DNA from: an uncultured Ruminococcus sp.
GTDB lineage: Bacteria > Bacillota > Clostridia > Oscillospirales > Ruminococcaceae
Direction of reading: 5' to 3'
Assembly (NCBI GenBank): GCA_900315755.1
Contig: ONAI01000001.1
Span: 127,387-191,386, forward strand
Length of the DNA: 64,000 nt
The position numbers were made by a program, and so were the translations under genes. Below are positions 49,694 to 61,280 of this stretch, one piece after another. The number at the start of each line of letters is the position of its first letter. Position 1 is the stretch's first letter. The notes beneath the pieces are model-generated. The model saw only the letters and a program-made list of their open reading frames with translations, was not told where the DNA came from and did not search any database.

Positions 49694-51346
49694 TTAATAG
49701 TTGTCGGGAAGGTCGTTTTCGAGAAGTACGACCTTCTTCTTCGAGGTCTGGTAAGCCTGTACCTTCGCAAGAGCCTCGTTGAGGTTATCTGCAACGAATA
49801 CCTGTTCCATATTATAGCCGGCATCCTTGATGCCGTTGTAGATCGGAACGGTCTGATTTTTTCCTACAAGCACGATATAGTCACAAGCTTTTGCCGCTTC
49901 CTGTCCGAATTCAAAATTGAGTTCTTCCTGCTTTGCACCAAGCTCAACCATTCCGGGAGTTACAAGTATACGGCAGGCATCGAAAAGACTGAGTACGTTA
50001 AGAGCCGCACGGCAGCCGTTAGGATTGGAATTGTAAGCGTCGTCGATATAAGTGACGCCGTTGCCCTTGTCGAGGAGCTGAAGCCTGTGCGGTACTGCCG
50101 CGATACGCTTTACAGGCAGAAGCAGCTTATCGAGCGATATTCCTGCACCGTGAGCGTAGGCGATAGCGCCAAGTACATTCTGGACATTATGCTCACCGAG
50201 AAGCTTCATAGAATAACGTAAGCTTTCACCATCAGGAGCTGTCACAGTGAATTCAGTACCCTTGTCGGAAACTGTAATATCTGTTGCACGGTAATCATTA
50301 CCTTCCTGAAGTCCATAGAGGACGGTGTTTTTGTACTCCGGAGCTTTTCTGCGTATGAGTTCATTATCGCCGTTAAGGTAGATTTTTCCGCCGGCAGCCT
50401 GAACAGCATCGGCAAGCTCGAATTTTGTATTAAGTACATTCTCGATGGAACGGAAAGTTTCAAGGTGCTGAGGTCCGACAGAAGTAATAATGCCATCATG
50501 AGGATTTGCGATGCCGCAGAGTTCCTTTATCTCATGGACACGCCTTGCTCCCATTTCACAGATGAAATACTGATGTGTGGGGCGGAGGTCGCGGCGTATC
50601 GTTATGGTGACACCCATTGGAGTGTTGAAGCTCTCAGGTGTTTTCAGCGTCTCATACTGTGAGCTGAGAAGCTCGCTGAGATAGAATTTCATGCTGGTCT
50701 TGCCGTAGCTTCCTGTAATGCCTACCTTGTGAAGAGAAGGCATATCCGCAAGCTTTTTCTTTGCGTCGTTTATATACCAGTTCTGAACAGCCTTCTCGAC
50801 CGGCTTATTGATAAGGTTCGAGAGCGGAACGAGTATAGGTGTGAGGTAGAGTGCTGCGCCCACAAAGATGAAGGGAAGCACATTCGTGAACCTGTATGCT
50901 CCCTCGAAATCCACTCTTTTTGCCGCGAAGAATGCGCCTGTGAATGAAGCGGCTATGAGTATGAAGAAGGTCACTAACATTCGTTTCACACGGGCGGTAT
51001 AGACGAAAGGCTTCTTGAATTTTTTGCCGGGCTTGTTGGCAATGGCAACGCCGATGTTTGCAATACTGAGAGCGATCGTAAGGACGATAGCGATTTTATT
51101 TTTGCCGGAGTTCAGAACGTGCTTTTCGCTGTCCCATATCAGTATGCGTTCAAGGGGCAGCAGCATGAGCTGTATCACCAGAAACGCGATAAGCGGTATG
51201 TAGCGGCTGAAATTTTTCTTCATCCAGCGCGAATGCTCGGGAGTTTTATAGCCATTGAGCTGGAGCATATGGAACTCTCTAAGACTTAAAAATACTATTG
51301 CGGCAAGGGTAACAGCCGCATATATTATCCATAAAACCAAATTCAT
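49694..51346 (-). CDS. murF: MurF with an N-terminal membrane domain
   Basis: 550 residues. Residues about 1-185 contain five hydrophobic helices, then a Mur ligase: P-loop HKVGITGSYGKTSMKF, central PHDGIITSVGPQHLETF, and C-terminal domain AYNSNPNGCRAAL. MurF adds D-Ala-D-Ala to UDP-MurNAc-tripeptide. Standard MurF is soluble and about 450 residues. The membrane anchor would hold the last cytoplasmic step next to MraY. The alternative that the enzyme has another amide-ligase specificity is not ruled out, but ddl follows directly. Confidence 0.85.
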   Translation of the reverse strand: MNLVLWIIYAAVTLAAIVFLSLREFHMLQLNGYKTPEHSRWMKKNFSRYIPLIAFLVIQLMLLPLERILIWDSEKHVLNSGKNKIAIVLTIALSIANIGVAIANKPGKKFKKPFVYTARVKRMLVTFFILIAASFTGAFFAAKRVDFEGAYRFTNVLPFIFVGAALYLTPILVPLSNLINKPVEKAVQNWYINDAKKKLADMPSLHKVGITGSYGKTSMKFYLSELLSSQYETLKTPESFNTPMGVTITIRRDLRPTHQYFICEMGARRVHEIKELCGIANPHDGIITSVGPQHLETFRSIENVLNTKFELADAVQAAGGKIYLNGDNELIRRKAPEYKNTVLYGLQEGNDYRATDITVSDKGTEFTVTAPDGESLRYSMKLLGEHNVQNVLGAIAYAHGAGISLDKLLLPVKRIAAVPHRLQLLDKGNGVTYIDDAYNSNPNGCRAALNVLSLFDACRILVTPGMVELGAKQEELNFEFGQEAAKACDYIVLVGKNQTVPIYNGIKDAGYNMEQVFVADNLNEALAKVQAYQTSKKKVVLLENDLPDNY

Positions 51347-51374
51347 ATTTATCTCCTTGAATTCCGGATTGAAA

Positions 51375-52154
51375 TTATTCTTCTATATTCATAAAGCTGC
51401 ACATTACGCGGTTGAACGTGAACTGCTGCTCTAAGAAGGAGTAATGTCCGGCATTTTCAAGCCTGACAAGTCCGGCATCGGGAATTAGTTTTTCCATTTT
51501 CTCGCCGTCCGAAATGGGAGTTGCGGTATCATTCACACCCCACACAAGAAGGGTAGGACACTTGATATTCGGCAGATACGGCTCCAAGTCCTCGTTGACT
51601 ACCTTAACCATTACCTGTCTCATCATAGGCGAAGCGGCTGCATAGTCAGCACTACCCATTTTCTTACGGAAATTTTCAAGCGCATCGGGAGCGAGCTTCT
51701 GTACCAGCTTAGTTGAAAGCACGGCTTTTCCCATTTTGTAGTATCTTGTGCGCCAGCTCTTTTTATTGGATTTTGGCGGCATAATACCTGCACTGTCAAC
51801 GAGGATCACCTTTTTGACCTTGAACGGCAGCGATTCACGCGAGTGCATTTTTATGATAACTCTACCGCCGAAAGAATGTCCGAGCAATGTAACTTCCTTA
51901 GTGTCATAGTCTTTCAGGAAATCTATAACGAACTGGACGTAATCATCCACGCACCACGGCGTTTTCGGCTCTTCACTCTCTCCGAAGCCCGGCATATCCA
52001 TTGCAACGACTGTATATTTGGCAGAAAGGAGGTCTATCAGGTTGGCAAACAGCTTAATATTACTGCCCCAGCCATGAAGGAGAACAACGAGTTCACCGCT
52101 GCCCTTCTGTTCATAATTAATGCCGATACCATTTACTGTTTTTCTCAATTTCAT
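51375..52154 (-). CDS. Alpha/beta hydrolase
   Basis: 259 residues. HGWGSN oxyanion region, nucleophile elbow GHSFGGR, Asp in LLVWGVNDTATP and His in ENAGHYSFLEQ. No signal peptide. First gene of the apparent hydrolase-murF-ddl operon. Start taken at ATG 52152-52154 with GGAG close by; an in-frame GTG nine bases earlier is possible. Confidence 0.85.
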   Translation of the reverse strand: MKLRKTVNGIGINYEQKGSGELVVLLHGWGSNIKLFANLIDLLSAKYTVVAMDMPGFGESEEPKTPWCVDDYVQFVIDFLKDYDTKEVTLLGHSFGGRVIIKMHSRESLPFKVKKVILVDSAGIMPPKSNKKSWRTRYYKMGKAVLSTKLVQKLAPDALENFRKKMGSADYAAASPMMRQVMVKVVNEDLEPYLPNIKCPTLLVWGVNDTATPISDGEKMEKLIPDAGLVRLENAGHYSFLEQQFTFNRVMCSFMNIEE

Positions 52155-52300
52155 TATCTCCACATATTTATTTGTTCCGCTATCAGCGGATACACATACA
52201 CAATTTATTATATCACGCTATGAAATCAATGTCAATCAAATAACGTCAATAAAATAACGTGCTCTCAAAAAAATATGTATATCAAGCGTTATATAGAACA

Positions 52301-52323
52301 AAAAGGACTCCCGAAGGAGTCCT
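52301..52323 (-). terminator. Terminator hairpin in the 52.2-52.7 kb repeat region
   Basis: AAGGACTCC/GGAGTCCTT stem; on the reverse strand followed by TTTTTGTTC. The same stem arms flank repeat copy B. Another stem, GGGAAAGCCCT/AGGGCTTTCCC, lies at 52352-52380 and CAGTCCA/TGGACTG at 52391-52405. Confidence 0.7.
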
Positions 52324-52448
52324 TGCAGCTTGTCGAAAAGTTCTGTTTTTAGGGAAAGCCCTCTCTTACAGGGCTTTCCCTCTTTCAAAGCAGTCCACTG
52401 GACTGTTTTGAAATTCACCCTTTGCAGAGCGCTTCTAAGGCAATATAT

Positions 52449-52518
52449 GGGGCTTTGCCCCACACCCCACCAGAGGCGCCGCCTCTGGACTCTGCTAAAG
52501 GGGTGAAACCCCTTTAGC
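52449..52518. repeat. Extragenic palindromic repeat unit (three hairpins)
   Basis: GGGGC/GCCCC (52449-52461), CCAGAGGCG/CGCCTCTGG (52470-52488) and GCTAAAGGGG/CCCCTTTAGC (52494-52518) follow each other. This composite is of the kind scattered through Ruminococcus genomes (recalled). It does not code. Confidence 0.7.
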
Positions 52519-52558
52519 ATCCTATTATTTATCAAAACATACTTTATTAACAAACTAA

Positions 52559-52675
52559 AAGGACTCCCGAAGGGGAGCCCCCTTTGGCGGAATCGCAGGT
52601 TACCAAATATGAGCCGTTACTTTACGGCTCGGTAGCCCGCTTTTTCCGTTAAGGGGAGCAGCCTAAGGAGTCCTT
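52559..52675. repeat. Structured miniature element, copy B, inside a terminator hairpin
   Basis: Outer arms AAGGACTCC/GGAGTCCTT repeat the terminator at 52301-52323. The inner part (GAGCCCCCTTTGGCGGAATCGC .. CTCGGTAGCCCGC .. CCGTTAAGGGGAGC) matches copy A at 23039-23154. The inner ends CCCCTTTGGCGG/CCGTTAAGGGG form an imperfect inverted repeat. It lies directly behind secF. Confidence 0.6.
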
Positions 52676-52682
52676 GATATTA

Positions 52683-53651
52683 TTATTTAGCAGCAGCTTT
52701 TTTGACCTTTTCTCTGCCCTTCCACCATGACCATGTTACAGGTGCAACAAAGAGTGAAGTGAAAGTACCTGAGATAAGTCCTGCCATAAGCGGAACTGAG
52801 AAGCCGAGCAGTGAAGAATAGCCCTTTATCAATACAACTATCGTAATGATGAGCATTGTGGAGATAGTTGTTATGGATGTTCTGATAGAACGTGTAAGTG
52901 ACTGTGAACAGCCTGTATTGATAAGCTCGTTAAGAGTAGCCTTTGGCATAAGCTTGCGGTTTTCTCTGATTCTGTCGTAAATAACGATAGTGTTATTGAT
53001 AGAGTAACCGAGGATAGTAAGTATAACAGCGACCGTGTTCGCGCTGAACTCAAATCCGAAGATAAATGATACAGCCATTGCAGCAACGAGGTCGTTGAGA
53101 AGTGCAAATACTGAGCACATACCAGCAGACCAACCGCCGATGTTTCTGAATCTAACAGCGATGTAGATGATGATGACGATAGCTGCAAAGATAACTGCAA
53201 TAACACACTTGAAGAGGAATTCCTTACCTGTTGTTGAAGTAACGTTGACAGCCTCAGCATCCTTAAGGTCATTCTCAGCGAACTCAGCCTTGAGCTTTGT
53301 TGCAAGCTCAGCCTGTCTGTCGGCATCGAAATCGCCGGTAGTCATTGAGATAGTGAACTGTGCATCACCTGTATTGATGTCTTCGCCTGAACGTACTGTT
53401 ACGGATTCGCCTGTAACGTCCTCAACGATTTTCTTGACATCGCTTGTGCTAAGATCACCGCTGTAAGTATAAGTGAGCATCGTACCGCCCTTGAATTCGA
53501 TAGAACGGTTATCGCCGCGGATGATGATACCAACTATGAGTGCAACGAATAATGTGACACAAACAACAAGTATCAGCTTTTTCTTTCCGCAGAAGTTATA
53601 AACCTTGCCATTGTAAGCCGGCTTTTCAGGGGTTTTCTTCTTTATACTCAT
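52683..53651 (-). CDS. secF: Protein translocase subunit SecF
   Basis: 322 residues. Six membrane helices with the SecF motifs SIEFKGGTMLTYTYSG and ALLNDLVAAMAVSF; C-terminal SLTRSIRTSITT. RND-related partner of SecD that uses the proton motive force in protein export. Its start overlaps the secD stop (ATGA). Confidence 0.95.
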   Translation of the reverse strand: MSIKKKTPEKPAYNGKVYNFCGKKKLILVVCVTLFVALIVGIIIRGDNRSIEFKGGTMLTYTYSGDLSTSDVKKIVEDVTGESVTVRSGEDINTGDAQFTISMTTGDFDADRQAELATKLKAEFAENDLKDAEAVNVTSTTGKEFLFKCVIAVIFAAIVIIIYIAVRFRNIGGWSAGMCSVFALLNDLVAAMAVSFIFGFEFSANTVAVILTILGYSINNTIVIYDRIRENRKLMPKATLNELINTGCSQSLTRSIRTSITTISTMLIITIVVLIKGYSSLLGFSVPLMAGLISGTFTSLFVAPVTWSWWKGREKVKKAAAK

Positions 53652-55060
53652 TTAACGTCACCTCCGTAAAGCTTTCTGTTCTTAAAGCACTTGAACTTTG
53701 AAAGTGAAGTTACCATAAGTCTTGAAGCAAACACACCCATGATGAAGTTGAGGATAACACCTGCGAGGAGTGTGAAGCCGAATGAATATACGAAGCCTTC
53801 AGCTGTTGCGCCGAATGCACGGAAGATAGTCTTGTTGAGTATATTTGAGAAGAAGCTTGTAGGAACGCCGAACGCACCCATGAGTATAACTGCAACAAAT
53901 ACGTTTGTAATATTACCATCGAGGATAGCAGAGAATGCTCTCTTGTAAGCGATCCTTATAGCTGAATCGAGTGACTTTCCTGTGCGGAGTTCTTCCTTGA
54001 TACGCTCACCTGTAATGATATTAGCGTCAACGCCCATACCTACGGCGAGGATAATACCTGCGATACCCGGAACAGTAAGTGTTGAACCGTGCATGAAGCC
54101 GAACCAGCCTGTAATAGCTGCGATACTTCCTGCAACCTGTCCGATAAGAGCGATAACTGCTACGCAGCCGGGCAGACGGTAGAGAACTATCATATAGATA
54201 GCAATGAGACCGAATGCGATAGCTGCCGCAAGAAGGATAGCATCGAGCGAACCTTCACCCATTGTAGGTGAAATGGTATTTGTGCTTACAGTTACCATCT
54301 TGAACGGGAGCGCACCGCCATTGATCTGATCGGCGAGCTTCTTAGCAGATTCACCTGTGAAGTTACCAGTGATAACAGCGCTTCCGTCAGTGATAGCATT
54401 GTTTACTGTCGGAGCGGAGATCATGTAGTTATCCATCCAGATCGAGATAGGTGTGGATGATCCTGCGAGTTCAGAAGTTGCAGCTGCGAACTTTGAAACG
54501 CCTGAGGAATTGAGTTTAAGATCAACCACCCATTCAGGATCGCTGGTCTGATTCATCTGTCTGTATATGTAATCTGCATTATCAATGTCCGTACCTTCGA
54601 GGACTATCTCGCCCTTAGGTATAACGTTGCCATCGGCATCAGTTTCTGTTTCAGTACCTTTTCTGAAAGTAAGCTGTGCCATGTCGCCAAGCTCCTTAAC
54701 AGCGGCTTTAGGATCAAAGTTATCCTCGCCAGCCTGCCACGGGAAACGAACAATGATTCTGTTGCTCTTATCGTCGCTGTAAACCTCATTATCAGTTATA
54801 CCAAGGTTTGAAAGTCTTGTCTTGATGATCTGAGTAGCAGCGTCAAGCTGTGATTGGCTTGCTTCATAGCCATCAGCAGGCTCAAAGGTAGCGTCAACGC
54901 CGCCCTTGATGTCTATACCGAGACGAATATCATCAACACCCTTGATATAGGTTTTTGTCTTGTCGCCGAATGCGTAATCGAGACCGATCACCGACGAGAA
55001 GGTAAATAATGCGATAAAAGCAACGACAATGAAGAAAGTAGATTTTCCGATCTTTTTCAC
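53648..55060 (-). CDS. secD: Protein translocase subunit SecD
   Basis: 470 residues. GTG start at 55058-55060 with AGGAGG seven bases upstream. Helix 1, then LGIDIKGGVDATFEPAD, the periplasmic-type P1 domain, and six helices with GMGVDANIITGERIKEELRTGKS. Split SecD and SecF, as in many Clostridia. Confidence 0.94.
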   Translation of the reverse strand: MKKIGKSTFFIVVAFIALFTFSSVIGLDYAFGDKTKTYIKGVDDIRLGIDIKGGVDATFEPADGYEASQSQLDAATQIIKTRLSNLGITDNEVYSDDKSNRIIVRFPWQAGEDNFDPKAAVKELGDMAQLTFRKGTETETDADGNVIPKGEIVLEGTDIDNADYIYRQMNQTSDPEWVVDLKLNSSGVSKFAAATSELAGSSTPISIWMDNYMISAPTVNNAITDGSAVITGNFTGESAKKLADQINGGALPFKMVTVSTNTISPTMGEGSLDAILLAAAIAFGLIAIYMIVLYRLPGCVAVIALIGQVAGSIAAITGWFGFMHGSTLTVPGIAGIILAVGMGVDANIITGERIKEELRTGKSLDSAIRIAYKRAFSAILDGNITNVFVAVILMGAFGVPTSFFSNILNKTIFRAFGATAEGFVYSFGFTLLAGVILNFIMGVFASRLMVTSLSKFKCFKNRKLYGGDVK

Positions 55061-55106
55061 GGTCATGCCTCCTAAAAATATATGTGTCTGTTCGACAATT
55101 ATTAAT

Positions 55107-55135
55107 ATTGTACTATAATTTTGCAAAAAAGTCAA
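55107..55135 (-). promoter_or_regulatory. Promoter of secDF
   Basis: Reverse strand TTGACT (55130-55135), 17 bp, TACAAT (55107-55112), about 45 bp upstream of secD. Confidence 0.65.
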
Positions 55136-55259
55136 GCAGATACACACAAAAACTTGACTTTTCAAAATAATGCACAAAATACACAGTTCTGATAAGTGCA
55201 TAGTGCATAGGCAGACGCATTAATTATACGCATTCACCTATGCACACAATAAATTATTT

Positions 55260-55670
55260 TTACTTAAAATGCTTCTGCGATACTTTAAGACGGTTCATTG
55301 CGCGGTTAAGCGCTGCCTGTGTCTGATAATACTCCTTTATGCTCTGCTTCTGGCGAAGTCTTTCCTGAGCACGTTCACGAGCCTCCTGAGCACGTTTTAT
55401 GTCGATCTCCTCAGGAAGTTCGCAGTTATCTGCAAGTATTATCGAGGAATCCGGCATAACCTGTATAAATCCGCCTGAAATAGCCGCATAATTCCACTTT
55501 CCGTCCACCATATACTTCAGTTCGCCGGTCGGCAGAGTTGTAACGATAGGCTCATGCCCTGCCATTATTCCCACAAGACCGTCGATAGCGGTAATAACGA
55601 GATGTTCGCAGTCGCCCTGATAGAAAATGCGGTCGGTAGCGATTATCTCAAGATGAAAGGTCTTAGCCAT
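55260..55670 (-). CDS. atpC: ATP synthase epsilon subunit
   Basis: 136 residues. N-terminal beta-sandwich (HLEIIATDRIFYQGDCEHLVITAIDGLVGIMAGHEPIVT) and C-terminal helical hairpin that regulates F1. Last gene of the operon. Confidence 0.94.
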   Translation of the reverse strand: MAKTFHLEIIATDRIFYQGDCEHLVITAIDGLVGIMAGHEPIVTTLPTGELKYMVDGKWNYAAISGGFIQVMPDSSIILADNCELPEEIDIKRAQEARERAQERLRQKQSIKEYYQTQAALNRAMNRLKVSQKHFK

Positions 55671-55684
55671 GATAGCGTCTCCTT

Positions 55685-57097
<1,413 letters not shown>

Positions 57098-57490
57098 TTA
57101 TAACAGGCTTTCTCCCGCGCCCATAACTGCTATGTCAACAGCCTTTGCGTCTTCAAGGTGGAAAGCCATAAGCTTGTTTCCGGTCTGTTCGTTGTAAATG
57201 CTTTCAAGATGTGCATTTCTGATCATTGCCTGAGCGTATTTTGTATCTGTTTCAAAAACGGCTTTTCCCGTATATCTCAGCCAGTGACCATCCGGCTTGC
57301 AGGCAGCTATCTCAACAAGCGGATTTGCTTTAAGCTGCTTGTAAACGTCCTTGAAATCGCCAACACCGAATATTATCTTACCGTCTTCCTCAACGAACGC
57401 TCCGAGCGGACGCAGCTTCGGCTGAGCGCCGTCGGCAGTTGCGAGGAAAAATACGCCTGTTTCTTTTAAAAATTCACCTATTTTACTCAT
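57098..57490 (-). CDS. Pyridoxamine 5'-phosphate oxidase-fold protein inserted in the ATP synthase operon
   Basis: 130 residues; ATG at 57488-57490 with AAGGAG seven bases upstream. Split-barrel FMN-binding fold: FFLATADGAQPKLRPLGAFVEEDGKIIFGVGDFKDVYKQLKANPLVEIAACK, then WLRYTGKAVFETD. Such small proteins bind FMN or F420 and reduce or sense small molecules. It sits between atpG and atpD in the same direction with tight spacing, an unusual place. Confidence 0.85.
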   Translation of the reverse strand: MSKIGEFLKETGVFFLATADGAQPKLRPLGAFVEEDGKIIFGVGDFKDVYKQLKANPLVEIAACKPDGHWLRYTGKAVFETDTKYAQAMIRNAHLESIYNEQTGNKLMAFHLEDAKAVDIAVMGAGESLL

Positions 57491-57510
57491 ATTATCGCTC
57501 CTTATCAAGA

Positions 57511-58419
57511 TCATTCACCAATAGAAGCCGCGCCGCCGCATACCTCGGTTATCTCCTGAGTTATAGCAGCCTGTCTTGCGCGGTTATAGAGCAGTGAAAG
57601 ATCCTTTATCATATCCTTTGCGCTGGTAGTTGCCGCATCCATAGCGGTCATACGCGATTGCTGCTCACAGCAGAATGCCTCGACCATTGCGCCGTATATA
57701 ACGCCCTTTGCATAGTTGGGGATGAGTTCAGCCATAACCTCTTCAGGTGAAGGAAGGAACGAAGCCTTCGGCAGCTTTTTGAGCGTACCGTCTTTATCCT
57801 TTCCGAGGTGTTTGCGCTCGAAAGGAAGAAGTCTGACCTTTCTCGCTTCCTGTGTATTGGCTGTGACCATATCCGTATAGATAAGATATACCTCATCGAG
57901 TTCGCCGCTCTCGAATTTATCAAGAACGAGCTGAGCTATTTCCATAGCTCTATAAAGAGTAGGATTCTGCGTTGTATAAAGAAATTCACTGTCTACATAG
58001 GCTTTCTTGCCTGATCTCATACGGTTCTGGAAGTACATTCTGCCGACCTGTCCCATAACGAAAAGCGAGCAGTTATCAATATCCGCAGCCTGCTGAAGCT
58101 CATTCTCAGTGAATTTGAGTATATTGTGGTTATAGCTTCCGCATAGACCTTTATCGGCTGTGATGACGATATATCCCTTTTTACGCTTCTCCTCAGGTAT
58201 ACCGGAACGTCTGTCGAAATAAAGCTGTCTTGTATGAGGGGTATGCTCAAGAATACTGTCGATAGTGGTCTGGAGCTTATAGAAATACGGCTCTGTGTCC
58301 TCAAGAGATTTTCTTGCCTTTTTGAGCTTTGATGAAGACATCAGATACATCGCATTGGTGATCTTGAGTATCTGCTTGATACTGTCTATTCGCTCACGTA
58401 TCTCTCTGATATTAGCCAT
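57511..58419 (-). CDS. atpG: ATP synthase gamma subunit
   Basis: 302 residues. Conserved ends: IREIRERIDSIKQILKITNAMYLMSSSKLKKA and the C-terminal AMDAATTSAKDMIKDLSLLYNRARQAAITQEITEV. Central rotating shaft of F1. Confidence 0.95.
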   Translation of the reverse strand: MANIREIRERIDSIKQILKITNAMYLMSSSKLKKARKSLEDTEPYFYKLQTTIDSILEHTPHTRQLYFDRRSGIPEEKRKKGYIVITADKGLCGSYNHNILKFTENELQQAADIDNCSLFVMGQVGRMYFQNRMRSGKKAYVDSEFLYTTQNPTLYRAMEIAQLVLDKFESGELDEVYLIYTDMVTANTQEARKVRLLPFERKHLGKDKDGTLKKLPKASFLPSPEEVMAELIPNYAKGVIYGAMVEAFCCEQQSRMTAMDAATTSAKDMIKDLSLLYNRARQAAITQEITEVCGGAASIGE

Positions 58420-58432
58420 ACAGAGTCACCGC

Positions 58433-60460
58433 CTATTCTTCAAATGCTGTTACTATGCGCTCTATACGCTCTGCCAGATCATCTGTGAGGACCTTGTTCT
58501 GCTCGATCTCATCTATTATATCCTGACCATAGGTGCGGATATAGTTCATAAGTTCAATGCGGTACTCTCTGAGTTCGCCGATCGGTATACCTTTGAAGAG
58601 ATCGTGCTGTGCAGCATAGAGAAGTATTACCTGTTCATAGTGCGGGAGCGGATTATAGAGCGGCTGCTTGAGAAGCTCTGTAAGCATATGACCATGCTCA
58701 AGAAGTTCTGTTGTTGACTGGTCAAGCTCCGATGAGAACTGTGTGAATATCTCCATTTCCTTGAACTGTGCAAGGTCGATACGAAGATTTCCGGCAGCCT
58801 TCTTCATAGCCTTGGTCTGTGCAGCACCGCCTACACGCGATACAGAAAGACCATAGTTCACAGCCGGACGAAGTCCGGAATTGAACAATTCGCTTTCAAG
58901 GAATATCTGTCCGTCAGTGATAGATATGACATTGGTAGGGATATAAGCTGAAATATCACCGGCAAGAGTCTCGATTATCGGGAGAGCAGTCAGTGAACCG
59001 CCGCCGTGCTCGTCATCAAGACGGCTTGAACGCTCAAGAAGTCTTGAGTGAAGATAGAATACGTCACCCGGATAAGCCTCACGTCCCGGCGGACGGTGAA
59101 GCAGCAGTGACATCGCACGGTAAGCTACGGCGTGTTTTGAAAGATCATCATAAACGATCAGAACATCCCTGCCCTTGGACATGAAATATTCCGCCATAGC
59201 AGTTCCCGAATAAGGCGCTATATACTGGAACGGTGCCGGATCGCTCGCAGAAGCAGAAACAACTACCGAATAATCCATTGCGCCGTATTTTTTGAGTGTG
59301 TTTACGACCTGCGCTACTGTTGAGGACTTCTGTCCGATAGCAACATAAACGCAGATAACGTCCTTATCCTTCTGATTGATGATAGTATCAAGAGCGATAG
59401 AGGTCTTACCTGTCTGGCGGTCGCCTATGATAAGTTCACGCTGACCTCTTCCGATAGGGAACATCGAGTCGATAGCAAGGATACCTGTCTGGAGCGGTAC
59501 ACTTACAGACTTACGCTCGATAACTCCCGGAGCTTCACGCTCAATAGGGAAGTAGTCCTCAGCATTGATACTGCCGAGACCGTCGATAGGAGCGCCGAGA
59601 GCGTCTACAACTCTTCCGAGAAGAGCATCACTCACGCCTACGCCGGCACGTTTACCTGTTCTGATAACAGAAGAGCCCTCTGTAAGACCGTGATCGTCTC
59701 CAAGCAGAACAACGCCTGCGGTCTTTTCTTCGAGGTTCTGAACGATACCTCTGATACCTGTTTCAAATTCAACGAGTTCGCCGTACATTACTGAATTCAT
59801 ACCGCGCACTCTTGCGATACCGTCGCCGAGACGTGTTATGTAGCCTGTCTCAGTAGCGCCGGACTTTATATCGAAGTCTCTTACCTCAGTTTTCAGAACA
59901 GAGATGATGTCTCCTGAACCAATCTTTCCGCCTTTATCTTTTTCAGAGAGTTCAGCGGCTTTGTTATGGAGTGAATCCCTCATTGCTCTCAGACTTGTAC
60001 GATAGCTCTTATCGTATTCAACATCGCCTGCATTAAGGATAAAACCGCCTATGATGTCAGGATCGCGGCGGTATTCTATGGCAACATCGTCCTTAACGAA
60101 TTTCTCCATGATAAACTTACGCAAATCAGCCTGCTGAGACTCCGTAAGCGGTGTAACATAGCGCACAACGGCTCTTATGCTGCCTTCCTTTTCAAGGAGA
60201 ATATCGGTATATTCATCAAATATCTCGCTGATACTTCCGATCTCACCCGAGCGCACAACGCTCATGATGAATTTATGCATACTCTCAGGGAATATCTTTG
60301 AGATAACTGTATTCTTTTCATCGTGGGTAACAAGCGGATTTCCGAGAGTATCCGCAATATCCGCGCAGGATTCAAGAAGTCTTCTTGTATCTTCAACATC
60401 CTGTGCAGGAACATTCAGTCTTACAAGGTCATTAAGAAGTTCTTTTGCCTTATCGTTCAT
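58433..60460 (-). CDS. atpA: ATP synthase delta-alpha fusion
   Basis: 675 residues, about 170 longer than normal alpha. Residues 1 to about 175 are a delta subunit (AtpH/OSCP): helical N-terminal part and C-terminal [42 protein letters not shown]. Residues about 180-675 are alpha: P-loop [49 protein letters not shown]. There is no stop or ribosome site between, and no separate atpH in the operon, which supports a genuine fusion of the stator joint to F1. Confidence 0.93.
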   Translation of the reverse strand: MNDKAKELLNDLVRLNVPAQDVEDTRRLLESCADIADTLGNPLVTHDEKNTVISKIFPESMHKFIMSVVRSGEIGSISEIFDEYTDILLEKEGSIRAVVRYVTPLTESQQADLRKFIMEKFVKDDVAIEYRRDPDIIGGFILNAGDVEYDKSYRTSLRAMRDSLHNKAAELSEKDKGGKIGSGDIISVLKTEVRDFDIKSGATETGYITRLGDGIARVRGMNSVMYGELVEFETGIRGIVQNLEEKTAGVVLLGDDHGLTEGSSVIRTGKRAGVGVSDALLGRVVDALGAPIDGLGSINAEDYFPIEREAPGVIERKSVSVPLQTGILAIDSMFPIGRGQRELIIGDRQTGKTSIALDTIINQKDKDVICVYVAIGQKSSTVAQVVNTLKKYGAMDYSVVVSASASDPAPFQYIAPYSGTAMAEYFMSKGRDVLIVYDDLSKHAVAYRAMSLLLHRPPGREAYPGDVFYLHSRLLERSSRLDDEHGGGSLTALPIIETLAGDISAYIPTNVISITDGQIFLESELFNSGLRPAVNYGLSVSRVGGAAQTKAMKKAAGNLRIDLAQFKEMEIFTQFSSELDQSTTELLEHGHMLTELLKQPLYNPLPHYEQVILLYAAQHDLFKGIPIGELREYRIELMNYIRTYGQDIIDEIEQNKVLTDDLAERIERIVTAFEE

Positions 60461-60947
60461 TGTTTACACCCTCCTCTTCTGAGAGGAACTTGTCTACAAG
60501 ACGACGGTTCTTTTCATCATCAACGTTCTCACCGATGACCTTTGATGCAGCTTCAATGACCAGATCTGCAAACTCAGTCTGAGCCTGTGCGATAACTCTT
60601 CTGCGTTCGTTCTCGATAGTTTTTCCGGCATCGGCAACGATACGTTCAGCCTCTTCATGAGATTTTTTTATGATAGCAGCCCTTTCGGTCTCTGCATCCT
60701 GATGAGCCTTATCGATGATCTTCTGAGCCTCTTCCTTAGCGCCGCTGATGTCATCCTGATACTGCCTGAGCAGTTCATCAGCCTCTTCCTTTGATCTCTT
60801 AGCTGAATCGAGGTCATCCTGCACCATCTTAGTGCGCTCATCCATCATTTTTCTGACCGGTTTGAAGAGGAATATCTTCATAAGTATGAACAGCAGGATA
60901 AGGTTTATCGCTGCCCAGATAAAATTCCAGATATCTATATCCAGCAT
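60450..60947 (-). CDS. atpF: ATP synthase b subunit
   Basis: 165 residues. One N-terminal membrane helix ([21 protein letters not shown]) and a long charged coiled coil. Stator stalk. Its end overlaps the delta-alpha gene start by 11 bases. Confidence 0.94.
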   Translation of the reverse strand: MLDIDIWNFIWAAINLILLFILMKIFLFKPVRKMMDERTKMVQDDLDSAKRSKEEADELLRQYQDDISGAKEEAQKIIDKAHQDAETERAAIIKKSHEEAERIVADAGKTIENERRRVIAQAQTEFADLVIEAASKVIGENVDDEKNRRLVDKFLSEEEGVNNER

Positions 60948-60993
60948 TTGCTTTCCTCCTTAAAATTGCTCCTTATATTTCGCTGAAAGATTC

Positions 60994-61215
60994 TTATTTA
61001 AGGAACAGAATAATAAGGATAGCGATAACGAATCCATAGATAGCAGTTGCTTCTGCGAGCGCACATCCAAGGAGGAGCGCCTTGTTTATATCGCCCTTTG
61101 CTTCCGGCTGACGTGCGATAGCCTCAGCAGCCTTGGAAGTTGCGATACCTATACCTATACCTGCACCTAAACCTGTAAGAACAGCGATGCCTGCACCAAT
61201 TGCTAAAAGTCCCAT
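60994..61215 (-). CDS. atpE: ATP synthase c subunit
   Basis: 73 residues. Two helices joined by ARQPEAKGD; the ion-binding Glu is in ALAEATAIYG. The Gln of helix 1 that marks sodium-binding c rings (Gln32 of Ilyobacter) is Ile here (GAGIGIGIATSKAAEAIARQ), so proton coupling is more likely. Confidence 0.95.
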   Translation of the reverse strand: MGLLAIGAGIAVLTGLGAGIGIGIATSKAAEAIARQPEAKGDINKALLLGCALAEATAIYGFVIAILIILFLK

Positions 61216-61280
61216 AATTATATACCTCCATTTGATAATTCACCGGTCATACCGCCGGCAAGCAAATAACTTTGCTGATC

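Noticed and set aside
60994-61215. Sodium-coupled ATP synthase
   Set aside because: The helix-1 Gln diagnostic of sodium c rings is replaced by Ile.
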